A stretch of 63,579 nucleotides of DNA from an uncultured Spirochaetales bacterium. GTDB taxonomy: Bacteria > UBP6 > UBA1177. The translations under genes were made by a program, and so were the position numbers. Location: positions 1-63,579 of the forward strand of contig CACYHH010000003.1 of NCBI GenBank assembly GCA_902774115.1. The letters are read 5' to 3'. The notes below the pieces were generated by a model. It ran no database searches. It was not told where the DNA came from and saw only the letters and a list, made by a program, of their open reading frames with translations. Shown here in pieces: positions 42,691 to 53,275 of the stretch (the stretch's first letter is position 1; every line of letters begins with the position of its first letter).

Positions 42691-44051
42691 TATTTGCCTC
42701 CATTAAGATTTTTGACGAAATCAGCAACTTTATCAACTGCATTCTGAACTTTAGCACTGTCGGGTCCTTCAGCCATGACGCGCATTACAGGCTCTGTTCC
42801 GCTGTAACGGACGAGCATCCTGCCGCCGCCAAGTTGCGCTTCCTGCGATTTGATGAGTTCGCAGAGTCCCGGAATTTCTTCGATCGGGGTTTTTTCAATG
42901 ACTTTGACTTTTGCCTGGATCTGCGGGTAAAGTTCGATCTCATCGGCAAGTTCCGAGAGTTTTCTGCCGCTTTCGGAGAGGATTTTGAGGATCATAAGCG
43001 ACGCGACGATGCCATCCCCTGTCGGATTTATCTCTTTTATGATAAGGTGTCCGCTGTTTTCTCCGGCGAGGCTTAATCCTTTTTCATTGATCCTTTCGAC
43101 AAGGTATCTGTCGCCGACATTCGTTCTTTCAAGGCTTATCCCGCAGTTTGCAAGGTGCTTTTCAAGCCCTGCGTTGCTCATAACGGTGACTGCCACTGAA
43201 TTTTTTGGCAACCTTCCGTTTTTACTCAGATATTTTGCGATTATTCCGATGATTTTATCGCCGTCGACAACGCGTCCGAGTTCGTCTATCGTGATAAGCC
43301 TGTCTCCGTCGCCGTCGTATGCAAAACCTGCGATGCATTTGTGTTCAAGTATCTTCGGAGCGAGGTTTTTGGGATGCAGCGCGCCGCAGTTGTCGTTGAT
43401 GTTGACACCGTTTGATTCGGTAAAAAAGAAGAATTTCTCCATTTTCGGGAAAGCGGAGAATATCTTTTTCGCGATTTTCGCAGTCGCACCGTTCGCGCAG
43501 TCGATGCAGATTTTTATTTCGGAATCTTTCAGCACTTCGAATGCCCTGACTATCCTTGAAACGTAGTCGAATTCAGGATTTTCGGCGATACTGGCCGTTC
43601 CGATTTTGTCCCCGACAGGATTTTCAGCAGTGTTTTCATCAAAAAACAGCGCTTCGATCTCAAGCTCCTGCTCGTCGTTCAGCTTTTCCCCTTTTGAATT
43701 GAAAATTTTGATCCCGTTGTCTTCGAAAGGGTTGTGGCTTGCAGAAATGACGATGCCGAAATCGCATTTGTTGGTTCTTACGAAGTCGCTTACAAGCGGA
43801 GTTGATACCACTTTGAGGCCGGTCACGTTGCCGCCCGCGCTCATGATTCCCGCCGAAACCGCAGCACTCAGCATTTCCGAAGAAATACGCGTATCGGTGC
43901 CGATCGCAGCTTCGATTTTTTTTGCCGGATTTTTCTTTTGAAACCAGCGTGTTACCGCCTTTCCCACTTTTACCGCCGATTCAGGCGTGAGCGGATAAAC
44001 ATTTGCCGTCGTTCTGATCCCGTCTGTTCCAAAAATCTGTTTTTTTGCCAT
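42690..44051 (-). CDS. glmM: phosphoglucosamine mutase
   Basis: Converts glucosamine-6-phosphate to glucosamine-1-phosphate for UDP-GlcNAc, the precursor of peptidoglycan and LPS. It has the expected length (453 residues). FGTDGIRTTAN is the start signature and ISASHNPFEDNGIKIF holds the phospho-Ser. GFAYDGDGDRLITID is the Mg loop, ENSGHLIIK the sugar-binding loop and RYSGTEPVMRVMAEG the phosphate-binding loop. It lies 11 bp after tgt on the same strand. The adjacency to mpl and uppP fits envelope precursor supply. Confidence 0.96.
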   Translation of the reverse strand: MAKKQIFGTDGIRTTANVYPLTPESAVKVGKAVTRWFQKKNPAKKIEAAIGTDTRISSEMLSAAVSAGIMSAGGNVTGLKVVSTPLVSDFVRTNKCDFGIVISASHNPFEDNGIKIFNSKGEKLNDEQELEIEALFFDENTAENPVGDKIGTASIAENPEFDYVSRIVRAFEVLKDSEIKICIDCANGATAKIAKKIFSAFPKMEKFFFFTESNGVNINDNCGALHPKNLAPKILEHKCIAGFAYDGDGDRLITIDELGRVVDGDKIIGIIAKYLSKNGRLPKNSVAVTVMSNAGLEKHLANCGISLERTNVGDRYLVERINEKGLSLAGENSGHLIIKEINPTGDGIVASLMILKILSESGRKLSELADEIELYPQIQAKVKVIEKTPIEEIPGLCELIKSQEAQLGGGRMLVRYSGTEPVMRVMAEGPDSAKVQNAVDKVADFVKNLNGGK

Positions 44052-44062
44052 TTTTTGCCTCG

Positions 44063-45870
<1,808 letters not shown>

Positions 45871-45872
45871 AA

Positions 45873-46439
45873 TTATTCTCCTTTCTGCCATGCAAGGACA
45901 AAGCGTTCCTGCTCGTCGGTTTCAGGCGATCTGAGCCCCAAATAAGCGGGATCGACACCGATCTGGCGCAGAGTGAAAATTTCATCGAGAACGGTGCTTC
46001 TGGTCGCAATTCCGTGGCGCATCATCCAGCAGCCGACGACCGTTGCAGTTCTGCCGATTCCGCCCCAGCAGTGGATGTAAAGCGGAATTTTCTTAGAGTG
46101 AAGCATATCGATCTCATCAAGGATTTTCTTCATAAGTTCAACACTCGGAACGTTTTTGTCCGGGACAGAAAAGCGCCTGATCGCGCCGCCTTCGATCTCC
46201 TCTTCGCCGCTGTTTTTGAGGAAAAGCCTGAAAAAATCCCAATAATTTTCGTTGTATTTTGCGTCACGTGCCACCATTTCGCCTTCTTCCTGAAGGTTTA
46301 TGAAGGCGCGGATTCCAAGGTCGAAAAGCGAGCGGACACGGAGTTTTGCGTTGAAATCTTCTGAACTTCCGGGGAACGGACCAGCCATGATCTCGCCCGG
46401 AATCACCCAGTAACTGTTTTTTATCACTTTTGATGCCAT
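45873..46439 (-). CDS. dual-specificity/tyrosine phosphatase-like protein
   Basis: A 188-residue cysteine phosphatase with the C-x5-R signature in IHCWGGIGRTATVVG (Cys about residue 121), conserved Arg and following Thr. Upstream, WVIPGEIMAGPFPGS and FINLQEEGEM match the start of plant/bacterial DSP-like (PTP superfamily) folds. The general-acid Asp is probably in SVPDKNVPS. Substrates in this family range from phosphoproteins to inositol phosphates and carbohydrates; nothing here decides which. It is first in the seven-gene unit ending with uppP and is read from a promoter back to back with that of the LamG-like lipoprotein. Confidence 0.78.
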   Translation of the reverse strand: MASKVIKNSYWVIPGEIMAGPFPGSSEDFNAKLRVRSLFDLGIRAFINLQEEGEMVARDAKYNENYWDFFRLFLKNSGEEEIEGGAIRRFSVPDKNVPSVELMKKILDEIDMLHSKKIPLYIHCWGGIGRTATVVGCWMMRHGIATRSTVLDEIFTLRQIGVDPAYLGLRSPETDEQERFVLAWQKGE

Positions 46440-46476
46440 AAAAACCTCGCTGCCGAAAAAATCTAAAAACCAGCGG

Positions 46477-46505
46477 CTTATACAGAAAAATCTTTACCTT
46501 TACAA
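46477..46505 (-). promoter_or_regulatory. promoter of the phosphatase-to-uppP operon
   Basis: On the minus strand TTGTAA (46505-46500), 17 bp, TATAAG (46482-46477), then CCGCTGG. Its -35 shares five bases with the -35 of the plus-strand promoter at 46499-46526. Confidence 0.5.
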
Positions 46506-46526
46506 TTTTTTAGAAAGCCGTATAAT
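46499..46526 (+). promoter_or_regulatory. promoter of the first LamG-like lipoprotein gene
   Basis: TTTACA (46499-46504), 16 bp, TATAAT (46521-46526), then AATGCG. It lies 36 bp before the ATG and overlaps the divergent operon promoter. Confidence 0.6.
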
Positions 46527-46561
46527 AATGCGTTTATGAGTTTTTTTATTAGGAGGCAGAT

Positions 46562-47875
46562 ATGAAATTCTTTAAAGTTTCAGCTCTTGTTTGTTTGTTC
46601 TTTTTCATGATTGCTTGTGAAGAGGGAGCAACAAGGTTTGTTCCTGTTGATGAAACAGATGACGGCACTTCAGATGTAACTGACGATTCGGATGCTACCG
46701 ACCCGACGAACCCAACGGATGAACCGACGAACCCGACTGACGACCCGACGAATCCGACCGATGATCCGACAAATCCGACCGATGACCCGACGAATCCGAC
46801 GGATGACCCGACAAATCCGACCGACGATCCGACGAATCCGACCGATGATCCGACAAATCCGACCGACGACCCTACGAACCCGACCGACGACCCGACGAAT
46901 CCTCTTACCGATGAGGAAAAATGCGATGCGGCAGGCGGAACTTGGGATTCCTCGGCTCAAAACTGCTATAGAACAGAGACATGCGACGCAAAACCGGCAA
47001 ATTCCGAATGGAACGGTGATTCGAGCTACAAACTCTACTACGATGTCAATACCGGAGCATGGGAACCGCTGACTTATGCGACACAGTTCGGCGACGGTGA
47101 ACCTCAGCCCTGCCATTATGTCTGCAAAGAGAATTACGGTCCGATAAACAATCAGTGCAAACCGTTTTGTTCGGCTAAATTCAACGGAACTGATTCTATG
47201 ATTACAATCGCCTCAGAGGATGCGCCGAGCATTGTAGGCTTGGAAAGCTGGACGATCGAAGCATGGATAAAGCAATCCGCAGAAAATCTGCCGACCTACT
47301 CAATCTATCCCATACTCAGGAAAGGAACCAGCACAAGTAATGCAGAGTATCTTCTTAGCGGATATTACAACGGATATAACGGCAACGGCTACGGTTTGAC
47401 GGGCTCAACATACTATTCCTACCAGCAGCAGTACAACCAGCAAAAAACAGCAGACAATCAGGTCAATGCGACATTAAATACATTGCCGGAAGGTTGGAGT
47501 CATGTCGCCATGGTTTATAATAAGGAAACCGTTCAATACGGCGGCGGAAATGAATGGACAACCTATAAACTGATTCTTTTCATAAACGGCGAGCAGGTTA
47601 AGTCGGCTAATTACAACGGAGCTCCGACTTTTGTTCCGAACAATGAGCCGCTTGTTTTTGGAGCTAGAAACTCTGACAGATATTTTACCGGTTTGATTGA
47701 TTCAATCAGAATTTCGGATACTGCGCTTTACACTGAAAATTTCGAGCCTGCGAAGCTTTCCGCTGATGACAGCACTATTGCTTTCTGGGACTTCAGCAAC
47801 AATGCAAACGATTCTGTATCAGGCATTATCGGTACTCCTACAAGTATAGAATATTCCGCTGACTGCAAAGAGTAG
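46562..47875 (+). CDS. LamG-like lipoprotein with DPTNPTD repeats (copy 1)
   Basis: A 437-residue lipoprotein with lipobox FFMIACEEG. Residues about 45-125 are about ten copies of a seven-residue D-P-T-N-P-T-D unit, coded by near-perfect 21-bp repeats. A Cys-bearing unit ([35 protein letters not shown]) follows. A C-terminal concanavalin/LamG-like domain comes last: [68 protein letters not shown] and IAFWDFSNN. Such domains bind glycans or proteins. AGGAGG is 4-5 nt before the ATG. It has a tandem paralog immediately downstream. Confidence 0.88.
   Translation: MKFFKVSALVCLFFFMIACEEGATRFVPVDETDDGTSDVTDDSDATDPTNPTDEPTNPTDDPTNPTDDPTNPTDDPTNPTDDPTNPTDDPTNPTDDPTNPTDDPTNPTDDPTNPLTDEEKCDAAGGTWDSSAQNCYRTETCDAKPANSEWNGDSSYKLYYDVNTGAWEPLTYATQFGDGEPQPCHYVCKENYGPINNQCKPFCSAKFNGTDSMITIASEDAPSIVGLESWTIEAWIKQSAENLPTYSIYPILRKGTSTSNAEYLLSGYYNGYNGNGYGLTGSTYYSYQQQYNQQKTADNQVNATLNTLPEGWSHVAMVYNKETVQYGGGNEWTTYKLILFINGEQVKSANYNGAPTFVPNNEPLVFGARNSDRYFTGLIDSIRISDTALYTENFEPAKLSADDSTIAFWDFSNNANDSVSGIIGTPTSIEYSADCKE
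46700..46910 (+). repeat. 21-bp coding tandem repeats (DPTNPTD)
   Basis: About ten near-identical 21-bp units, mostly differing at third positions (GAC/GAT, ACG/ACA, AAT/AAC), inside LamG-like lipoprotein 1. The length is likely to vary by recombination without changing frame. Confidence 0.9.
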
Positions 47876-47975
47876 TTTCGTCTCAACACTTTGTTTCCGC
47901 TCCTAAATAAAAACTACACAAATTTTTACAAACCCCTATAATGATATGTTTGTGAGTTTTTTAGAGGAGGCATAT

Positions 47976-49355
47976 ATGAAATCGTTCAATTTTTTTCTAG
48001 TATTTTTCTTTTTATTTTTCATCAGCTGCGGTGAAAGCGGTGTGACGAGAGTCATTCCGGAAGCCGAAACTGACGATGAATCTCAAAATGACGATGACCC
48101 GGATCCGACCGATAATCCGACGGACGACCCGACGAATCCGGATGATCCGACGAATCCTGACGACCCGACGAATCCGGATGATCCGACGAATCCTGACGAC
48201 CCGACGAATCCGGATGATCCGACGAATCCTGACGATCCGACAAATCCGGATGATCCGACGAATCCGGACGATCCGACGAATCCTGACGATCCGACGAATC
48301 CGGATGACCCGACGAATCCTGATGACCCGACGAATCCGACAGATCCGACTGTTGAGCCTGATTCCGATGAGGCAAAGTGTGTTGCGGCCGGCGGAACTTG
48401 GGATTCTTTTGCCGAAGAAGATTACGAAAGATGCTACAAAATCGTCAACTGTGCTCCGAAACCGGAAAACACGGAGTGGCGCGGCGAACAGAGTTATACG
48501 GAATATTATGACGTTGACGACGGTCAGTGGACTAATTTCGGTGCCAACTACAAAACTGAATACAGCGATACCGGCGAAGCGAAAATCTGCCAGTATATAT
48601 GCGCTTCAAATGCTATCAGAGAAGACGAAACCTGCAAACCTTATTGTTCTGCTGTTTTCAACGGTGAATCGTCAAGAATCGAAGTTGCAAACAATGACTT
48701 GCTGAATCTTTCAGACTCATGGACGATCGAAGCCTGGATCAAGCAGGATGAGGGAGATTTGACTTCCGATTATGCTCCTATTCTTCGCAAAGGAACTTCT
48801 GAAAATCCTTCTTATGTTTTGATGGGATACAGGAAGCAGCAGTCATGGAGCAGCGTTACCTATACAGTTACAGGTGCAACGACATATAAATCTGCTTATG
48901 GAAGTACTACAGAAAATCTTCAGGTTGACGGAACGTTCAATGAATTTTCCGGCGGCTGGACTCATGTTGCTCTGGTTCACAACAAAAAGGTTGAAGGGAC
49001 TTTGATTCAGTCAATAACTTATAAAATCACTCTATATGTGAACGGCAAACAGGTAAATTCAAAAACGTATGAACCCAGGACGACAATGAATCTGCTGGAA
49101 GTCAACGAACCTCTTATTATCGGTGCAAACCTTTATACTTCTTGGACTGTCAGCAAAAAATATTTCAAAGGTTTGATCGATTCAATCAGAATTTCAGGCA
49201 GTGAGAGATATACGGCAGATTTCACTCCCTCGCAACTTAGCGTTGATAATGACACAATCGTTTTCTATGATTTCAGCAACGATTTCAATGAAGCTAAAAA
49301 CGGACTTGAAAACACTCCGACGAATGTAACTTTTTCGACTGACTGTGCATTCTAG
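47976..49355 (+). CDS. LamG-like lipoprotein with DPTNPD repeats (copy 2)
   Basis: A paralog of the preceding gene, 459 residues, with lipobox LFFISCGES. The stalk is about a dozen six-residue D-P-T-N-P-D units coded by 18-bp repeats, so the unit differs from copy 1 (21 bp) even though the flanking domains are conserved. The Cys unit ([20 protein letters not shown]) and the LamG-like domain ([59 protein letters not shown]) match copy 1. ATG 47976 has GAGGAGG upstream; a start at 47946 lacks a signal peptide pattern. A TATAAT at 47937-47942 may give it its own promoter, but the -35 is poor. Confidence 0.88.
   Translation: MKSFNFFLVFFFLFFISCGESGVTRVIPEAETDDESQNDDDPDPTDNPTDDPTNPDDPTNPDDPTNPDDPTNPDDPTNPDDPTNPDDPTNPDDPTNPDDPTNPDDPTNPDDPTNPDDPTNPTDPTVEPDSDEAKCVAAGGTWDSFAEEDYERCYKIVNCAPKPENTEWRGEQSYTEYYDVDDGQWTNFGANYKTEYSDTGEAKICQYICASNAIREDETCKPYCSAVFNGESSRIEVANNDLLNLSDSWTIEAWIKQDEGDLTSDYAPILRKGTSENPSYVLMGYRKQQSWSSVTYTVTGATTYKSAYGSTTENLQVDGTFNEFSGGWTHVALVHNKKVEGTLIQSITYKITLYVNGKQVNSKTYEPRTTMNLLEVNEPLIIGANLYTSWTVSKKYFKGLIDSIRISGSERYTADFTPSQLSVDNDTIVFYDFSNDFNEAKNGLENTPTNVTFSTDCAF
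48100..48345 (+). repeat. 18-bp coding tandem repeats (DPTNPD)
   Basis: About a dozen 18-bp units in LamG-like lipoprotein 2, alternating between GATCCGACGAATCCG and GACCCGACGAATCCT types. An alternating pair pattern suggests that expansion went in 36-bp steps. Confidence 0.9.
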
Positions 49356-49371
49356 ATTACAGTACATTTTC

Positions 49372-49399
49372 TTTACTATTTACTGCAAATCTGTATAAT
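49372..49399 (+). promoter_or_regulatory. sigma70-like promoter for dnaX
   Basis: TTTACT (49372-49377), 16 bp, TATAAT (49394-49399), then TCCGCG, 23 bp before the ATG. Confidence 0.55.
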
Positions 49400-49421
49400 T
49401 CCGCGCTTTTTGGAGGTGAAG

Positions 49422-51101
49422 ATGGCTTATCAGGTTGTTGCAAGAAAGTGGCGTCCGCAGCGTTTTGACGAAGTTGTGGGACAGGATCACGTTACCTCGA
49501 CTTTGAAATATGCGATTTTGAACAAGCGGACCGCGCCGGTTTACCTGTTTACCGGTATCCGCGGTACGGGAAAGACGACGATGGCGAGGATCCTTGTAAA
49601 AGCTCTCAACTGCACCGATCTTCAGCCTGACGGCGAGCCTTGCAACAAATGTGAATGCTGCCGCGAAATATCCGAAGGAAGAAGCCCTGACGTGGTCGAA
49701 ATCGACGGCGCATCGAACAATTCGGTTGATGATGTCCGCGACATAAAAGAGAATATTTCCTATTCTCCGGTAAAATCGAAGTTCAAGGTCTACATCATTG
49801 ACGAAGTCCACATGCTGAGCAAATCGGCGTTCAACGCACTTCTCAAAACACTTGAAGAGCCTCCGGCACACAGCATTTTCATCCTTGCTACGACCGATCC
49901 GCAGAAAATCCCGACCACTGTTCTAAGCCGTTGCCAGAGATACGATCTGAAGCGTCTTTCGCTTGATGACGTGGCGCATCAGCTTGCAAAAATTCTCGAT
50001 GCCGAGCAGAAGGAATACGATATGGCAGCGCTTTACGCAATCGCCAGAGAAGGCGAGGGGAGTATGCGCGACAGCCAGACTATTCTTGAGCAGCTTATCA
50101 CTTTCGGCGGCGGCAAAGTTACTGAAAATGAAATTTCGATGATCCTCGGTGCTTCCGATAAAAATCAGCTGCGCGGAATAATCGAATCGATCGCAAAACA
50201 CGATTCAACTGCGGCTGTTTCTTTTGCCCGCGACATCTATAAAAGCGGCAAATCGATCGAAAAAGCGGCGCGCGACATACTTTCGCTTCTTCATGAAATA
50301 CTTCTTTTCAGCGAGCTCGGGAATGAAAAATTCATCGAAGCGCCTGCGGAAGAGACTGAATGGATAAAATCGTGTTCTGAACTTGCCTCAACTCCCGACT
50401 GGACACGGCTTTTCCGTTTCTGGAACGACGAATACGAAGGGATCAAAAGTTCCGATTTCGCCCTCATGCTTTTTGAAGTCGCAGTCATTACGGCATGCTC
50501 GTTCCCGACAATGAACGATTTCAGGAATTTCGCCAAAAATATATCTTCAGCTGCATCAACAATGCCTCAGAACGGGCAGCCTGCTGAAAAAAAAACAGCT
50601 GAACCTGTAAAAACGGTTGGAAATCAACAAAAACCGGAGCCGGAAACGGCGGAAAAACAGTCAATTATCGAAGAAAAACCTGAAAAAACGGAAAAAATGC
50701 AGAAACCGGTTCCTGACAATGTTGAAAAAGCTGAAAAACAGGAGCTCTGGCGCGATTTCACGGAAACTTTCAAAGAGAGCGACCCTTTTTTGTACGGCAG
50801 ACTGCAAAGCTGGCCTTATCAGGAAGACGACAAATCGGTTTCTGTAACGCTAACAGTGACTCTGTCATCTGACGGGGAAGATTTTGCACAGCGCCTGAAA
50901 TCTCTTTTCGACAATTTTTCAAAAGGAAGAAAGGCGTTTTCCGTCAGTTTCGAAAAAGGTGAAAACAAGTCGATTTTTACGGAAGACGAGCTTCACCGCA
51001 TGGAAGAAATCGAAAAACGCAAGAAAAACATGATCGAAAGCGGGGCTGTTAAGGCTGCCGTTCAGATGGGTTTTGAGATAAAAGGTGTCTCGGCAGAATG
51101 A
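49422..51101 (+). CDS. dnaX: DNA polymerase III subunit tau/gamma
   Basis: The clamp-loader ATPase. The 559-residue product starts MAYQVVARKWRPQRFDEVVG. The P-loop is GIRGTGKTT, the zinc module is C-x8-C-x2-C-x2-C (CTDLQPDGEPCNKCECC), the Walker B-type is IIDEVHMLSKSAFNALLKTL, sensor 1 is ATTDPQKIP and SRC holds the Arg finger. The C-terminal ~190 residues are a Lys/Glu/Pro-rich linker and tau domain. An A9 run at 50587-50595 precedes a -1 frame stop and could yield a gamma-like product of about 392 residues. GGAGG supports ATG 49422; a TTG at 49410 is in frame but too near the SD. It overlaps the next gene by ATGA. Confidence 0.95.
   Translation: MAYQVVARKWRPQRFDEVVGQDHVTSTLKYAILNKRTAPVYLFTGIRGTGKTTMARILVKALNCTDLQPDGEPCNKCECCREISEGRSPDVVEIDGASNNSVDDVRDIKENISYSPVKSKFKVYIIDEVHMLSKSAFNALLKTLEEPPAHSIFILATTDPQKIPTTVLSRCQRYDLKRLSLDDVAHQLAKILDAEQKEYDMAALYAIAREGEGSMRDSQTILEQLITFGGGKVTENEISMILGASDKNQLRGIIESIAKHDSTAAVSFARDIYKSGKSIEKAARDILSLLHEILLFSELGNEKFIEAPAEETEWIKSCSELASTPDWTRLFRFWNDEYEGIKSSDFALMLFEVAVITACSFPTMNDFRNFAKNISSAASTMPQNGQPAEKKTAEPVKTVGNQQKPEPETAEKQSIIEEKPEKTEKMQKPVPDNVEKAEKQELWRDFTETFKESDPFLYGRLQSWPYQEDDKSVSVTLTVTLSSDGEDFAQRLKSLFDNFSKGRKAFSVSFEKGENKSIFTEDELHRMEEIEKRKKNMIESGAVKAAVQMGFEIKGVSAE
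50587..50602 (+). other. putative frameshift/slippage site for a gamma-type DnaX product
   Basis: Nine A in the frame GAA AAA AAA ACA. A -1 slip gives AAC AGC TGA with the stop at 50600-50602. The resulting protein would keep the ATPase domains and lose the tau tail. Similar A-runs produce gamma by ribosomal or transcriptional slippage in other bacteria. Confidence 0.5.
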
Positions 51102-53230
51102 AAAATAAAAAATTTATCGCCTTTTTTCCGGCACTTCTCTTTTTGATTCTCTTTTTTTTCTGGGGCACGCGAGGCAATTTCTGGACAGTTTTCACTGCGT
51201 TTTATCCGCGTTTTCATATAATTTTCATTGCTCTGGTCGTTATCTTTTTTCTCGCCGACAGTTTTGCCAGGGATAAATCCGCGGAGATATTCGATTTTTT
51301 TGTTAAAAAACGCTACTTTGTTTTTCCGTTTCTCGGTTTTTTGTTTCCGGCTCTCATAGCCGTTTTTGTCTTTGATTCGATACCTCACGTTATTGATGCA
51401 TCGCATTTCCTCTGGACTGCACGGGTTTTCATAGAGACAGGGCACTTCCATCTTCCGGAAAGCGAACTTTACGAATACTATCAGAACACTTTCAACGTTC
51501 ACATAAACGGTCGGTTTTTCTCGCTTTTCCTGCCTGGATTCTCGATTTTTCTTATTCCTTTCGAACTGCTCGGCATTTCACAGTTCTTTACTCCGCTTTG
51601 CAATGGTATCTCTGTGTTTTTACTGGGAAAAATAGCTGACAGACAGTTCGGTGCTAAAACTTCGTTTTTTGCGATGTTTTTTGCTCTTTTCAGCTCGTTC
51701 TACCTTTTCATGGGCGCTTCATATATGACGCATCCCTTCAATCTGATGCTCACGCTGCTCACGATTTATCTGGTGATGATCTCGGAAAACAGAAAGTCTT
51801 TTCTTGTTCTTGCCGGACTTGCGAGCGCGTGGACTCTTTTCATCCGTCCTCAGAACGCGTTTTTTGTCTATGCCGGTGTGCTGATCCTCATGTTCTCGAA
51901 GAAGATGAAGTTCAGAAGCGCCGTTGTTTTCACGCTGCCGTTCATTTTTATCGGTTTTCTCCTTATGTTCTACAACTGGTTTTACACAGGAAATCCGATG
52001 CTTTTCCCGCAGGATGCCTATTTTTTCATCCGCGAACCTTATAAATTCTGCCACAGAATGGGCTTCGGAAAAGGCTGCCCGAATACCGAAGGCGATTATC
52101 TGCCACCCGAAGGGCTTACTCCGAAGTATGCCTTCTGGGTTGCTTTTGCAAGGCTTACACTGCTCAACTTCAACCTTGTTGGTCATCCGCTGATTTTCGT
52201 CTTCCTGATTTCTTCTTTCTTTTATTCATTCAGAAAAAGTCTTGAAATGTCGATGTTTTTCTTAATATTTTTCGTTGGTTACTTTTTTTTCTATCTTTCT
52301 GGCAATTTGTTCGGACCGCGTTATTTTTCAGAAGTTGCATCGCTGCTTTTGATTCCGTGCGGATATGCGTTTTTCTCGATGAGGGATTCTGCAAACAAAT
52401 GGGTAAAGCCGTTTGTTACAGCGCTTCCTGCAGCGATTTTTCTGTTTCTGGTCACCTCTATCATGCCGACGTTTCTCACTAATTTTTCGGACTCTTTCTG
52501 GTCGACCGACAGAGAAGTCGAGCACGCTATAGAACGAGAAGGTATTGAAAACAGTGTGGTTTTTGTTCCGGCAGTCTATGGCAGCGTTTTTCTGAATTTG
52601 ATGAAAAAGCCGCCTTACGACGACAGAGGAAATCTGATCCTGCTTGATCTGGGCGAAGAAAACTTCTATGCCGCGGCATATTTCATGGATAAAAAGCAGT
52701 TCGACGGAGCCTATCTCATTGATTACTATCCGAAGCTTGCCGACAAAACTTCGGTAACTCCGCTTTTTGAAGCTACGCGCGGAAAGATGGTTTTTGAATT
52801 TGAAAACAAGCGTCTTCCGAAGACGGGAGTTCCGGATTACGGCGTGAATTTCTCGATGAGCGAAGAAGATATGAAGAAATTCTATCCGGTCAAAGAACTT
52901 TCTGTTTTTGTTTCGAATGAGGCGGTTTTTGCGCTTCGCTTCGATGAACTGAACGAAAAAAGCTACTATGATTTCACGCATCCGATAATCGAAGCAGGTG
53001 AGTACGAGTTCGATCTTTTCTATGTCGCAGACAAGTGCGGAACTGACGCGACGCTCTTTATCGACGGTGAAGATGCCGGAACTTTCTCGGCAAAATCGGA
53101 TTTCCAGGAAAGAAGGGTCTTTTCAATAAACCACAGCTTTTCGAGAGGGAACCACGTTTTCAAAATCGTTCCGAAAAGCGGAAACTCCTGCCTGATGCTT
53201 GATTCGGTCGAAGCTGAGATAATTGATTGA
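51098..53230 (+). CDS. GT-C-like multipass membrane glycosyltransferase
   Basis: A 710-residue membrane protein with about ten to twelve hydrophobic segments in the first 470 residues and a soluble C-terminal region. The first large loop holds acidic residues (DSIPHVIDASHFLWTARVFI) at the place where GT-C enzymes carry catalytic Asp/Glu. This is followed by GRFFSLFLPGFSIFLIPF and a later MGASYMTHPFNLMLTLLTIY, a pattern like ArnT/PMT-type lipid-linked-sugar transferases. The C-terminal ~100 residues (YYDFTHPIIEAGEYEFDLFY, FIDGEDAGTFSAKSD) look like a beta-sandwich carbohydrate-binding domain. It overlaps dnaX by 4 bp, which is probably coupling rather than functional linkage. The acceptor is unknown. 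Confidence 0.65.
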   Translation: MKNKKFIAFFPALLFLILFFFWGTRGNFWTVFTAFYPRFHIIFIALVVIFFLADSFARDKSAEIFDFFVKKRYFVFPFLGFLFPALIAVFVFDSIPHVIDASHFLWTARVFIETGHFHLPESELYEYYQNTFNVHINGRFFSLFLPGFSIFLIPFELLGISQFFTPLCNGISVFLLGKIADRQFGAKTSFFAMFFALFSSFYLFMGASYMTHPFNLMLTLLTIYLVMISENRKSFLVLAGLASAWTLFIRPQNAFFVYAGVLILMFSKKMKFRSAVVFTLPFIFIGFLLMFYNWFYTGNPMLFPQDAYFFIREPYKFCHRMGFGKGCPNTEGDYLPPEGLTPKYAFWVAFARLTLLNFNLVGHPLIFVFLISSFFYSFRKSLEMSMFFLIFFVGYFFFYLSGNLFGPRYFSEVASLLLIPCGYAFFSMRDSANKWVKPFVTALPAAIFLFLVTSIMPTFLTNFSDSFWSTDREVEHAIEREGIENSVVFVPAVYGSVFLNLMKKPPYDDRGNLILLDLGEENFYAAAYFMDKKQFDGAYLIDYYPKLADKTSVTPLFEATRGKMVFEFENKRLPKTGVPDYGVNFSMSEEDMKKFYPVKELSVFVSNEAVFALRFDELNEKSYYDFTHPIIEAGEYEFDLFYVADKCGTDATLFIDGEDAGTFSAKSDFQERRVFSINHSFSRGNHVFKIVPKSGNSCLMLDSVEAEIID

Positions 53231-53245
53231 TGACCTCACCTCTAA

Positions 53246-53268
53246 CCCCTCTCCAATGTGGCGAGGGG
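53246..53268. repeat. hairpin/dispersed repeat between convergent genes
   Basis: CCCCTC and GAGGGG form a stem around TCCAATGTGGC. Nearly the same sequence, inverted, is at 21955-21974 and 23349-23352, where it was split by the IS. No T-run follows, so a terminator role is uncertain. Confidence 0.6.
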
Positions 53269-53275
53269 AACCGAA

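Noticed and set aside
46670-47116. Arg/Ile-rich open frames opposite and beside the DPTN repeats (also 48052-48705)
   Set aside because: They are frame shadows of the 21- and 18-bp repeats; the lipoprotein frame has signal peptide, SD and a recognisable C-terminal domain.
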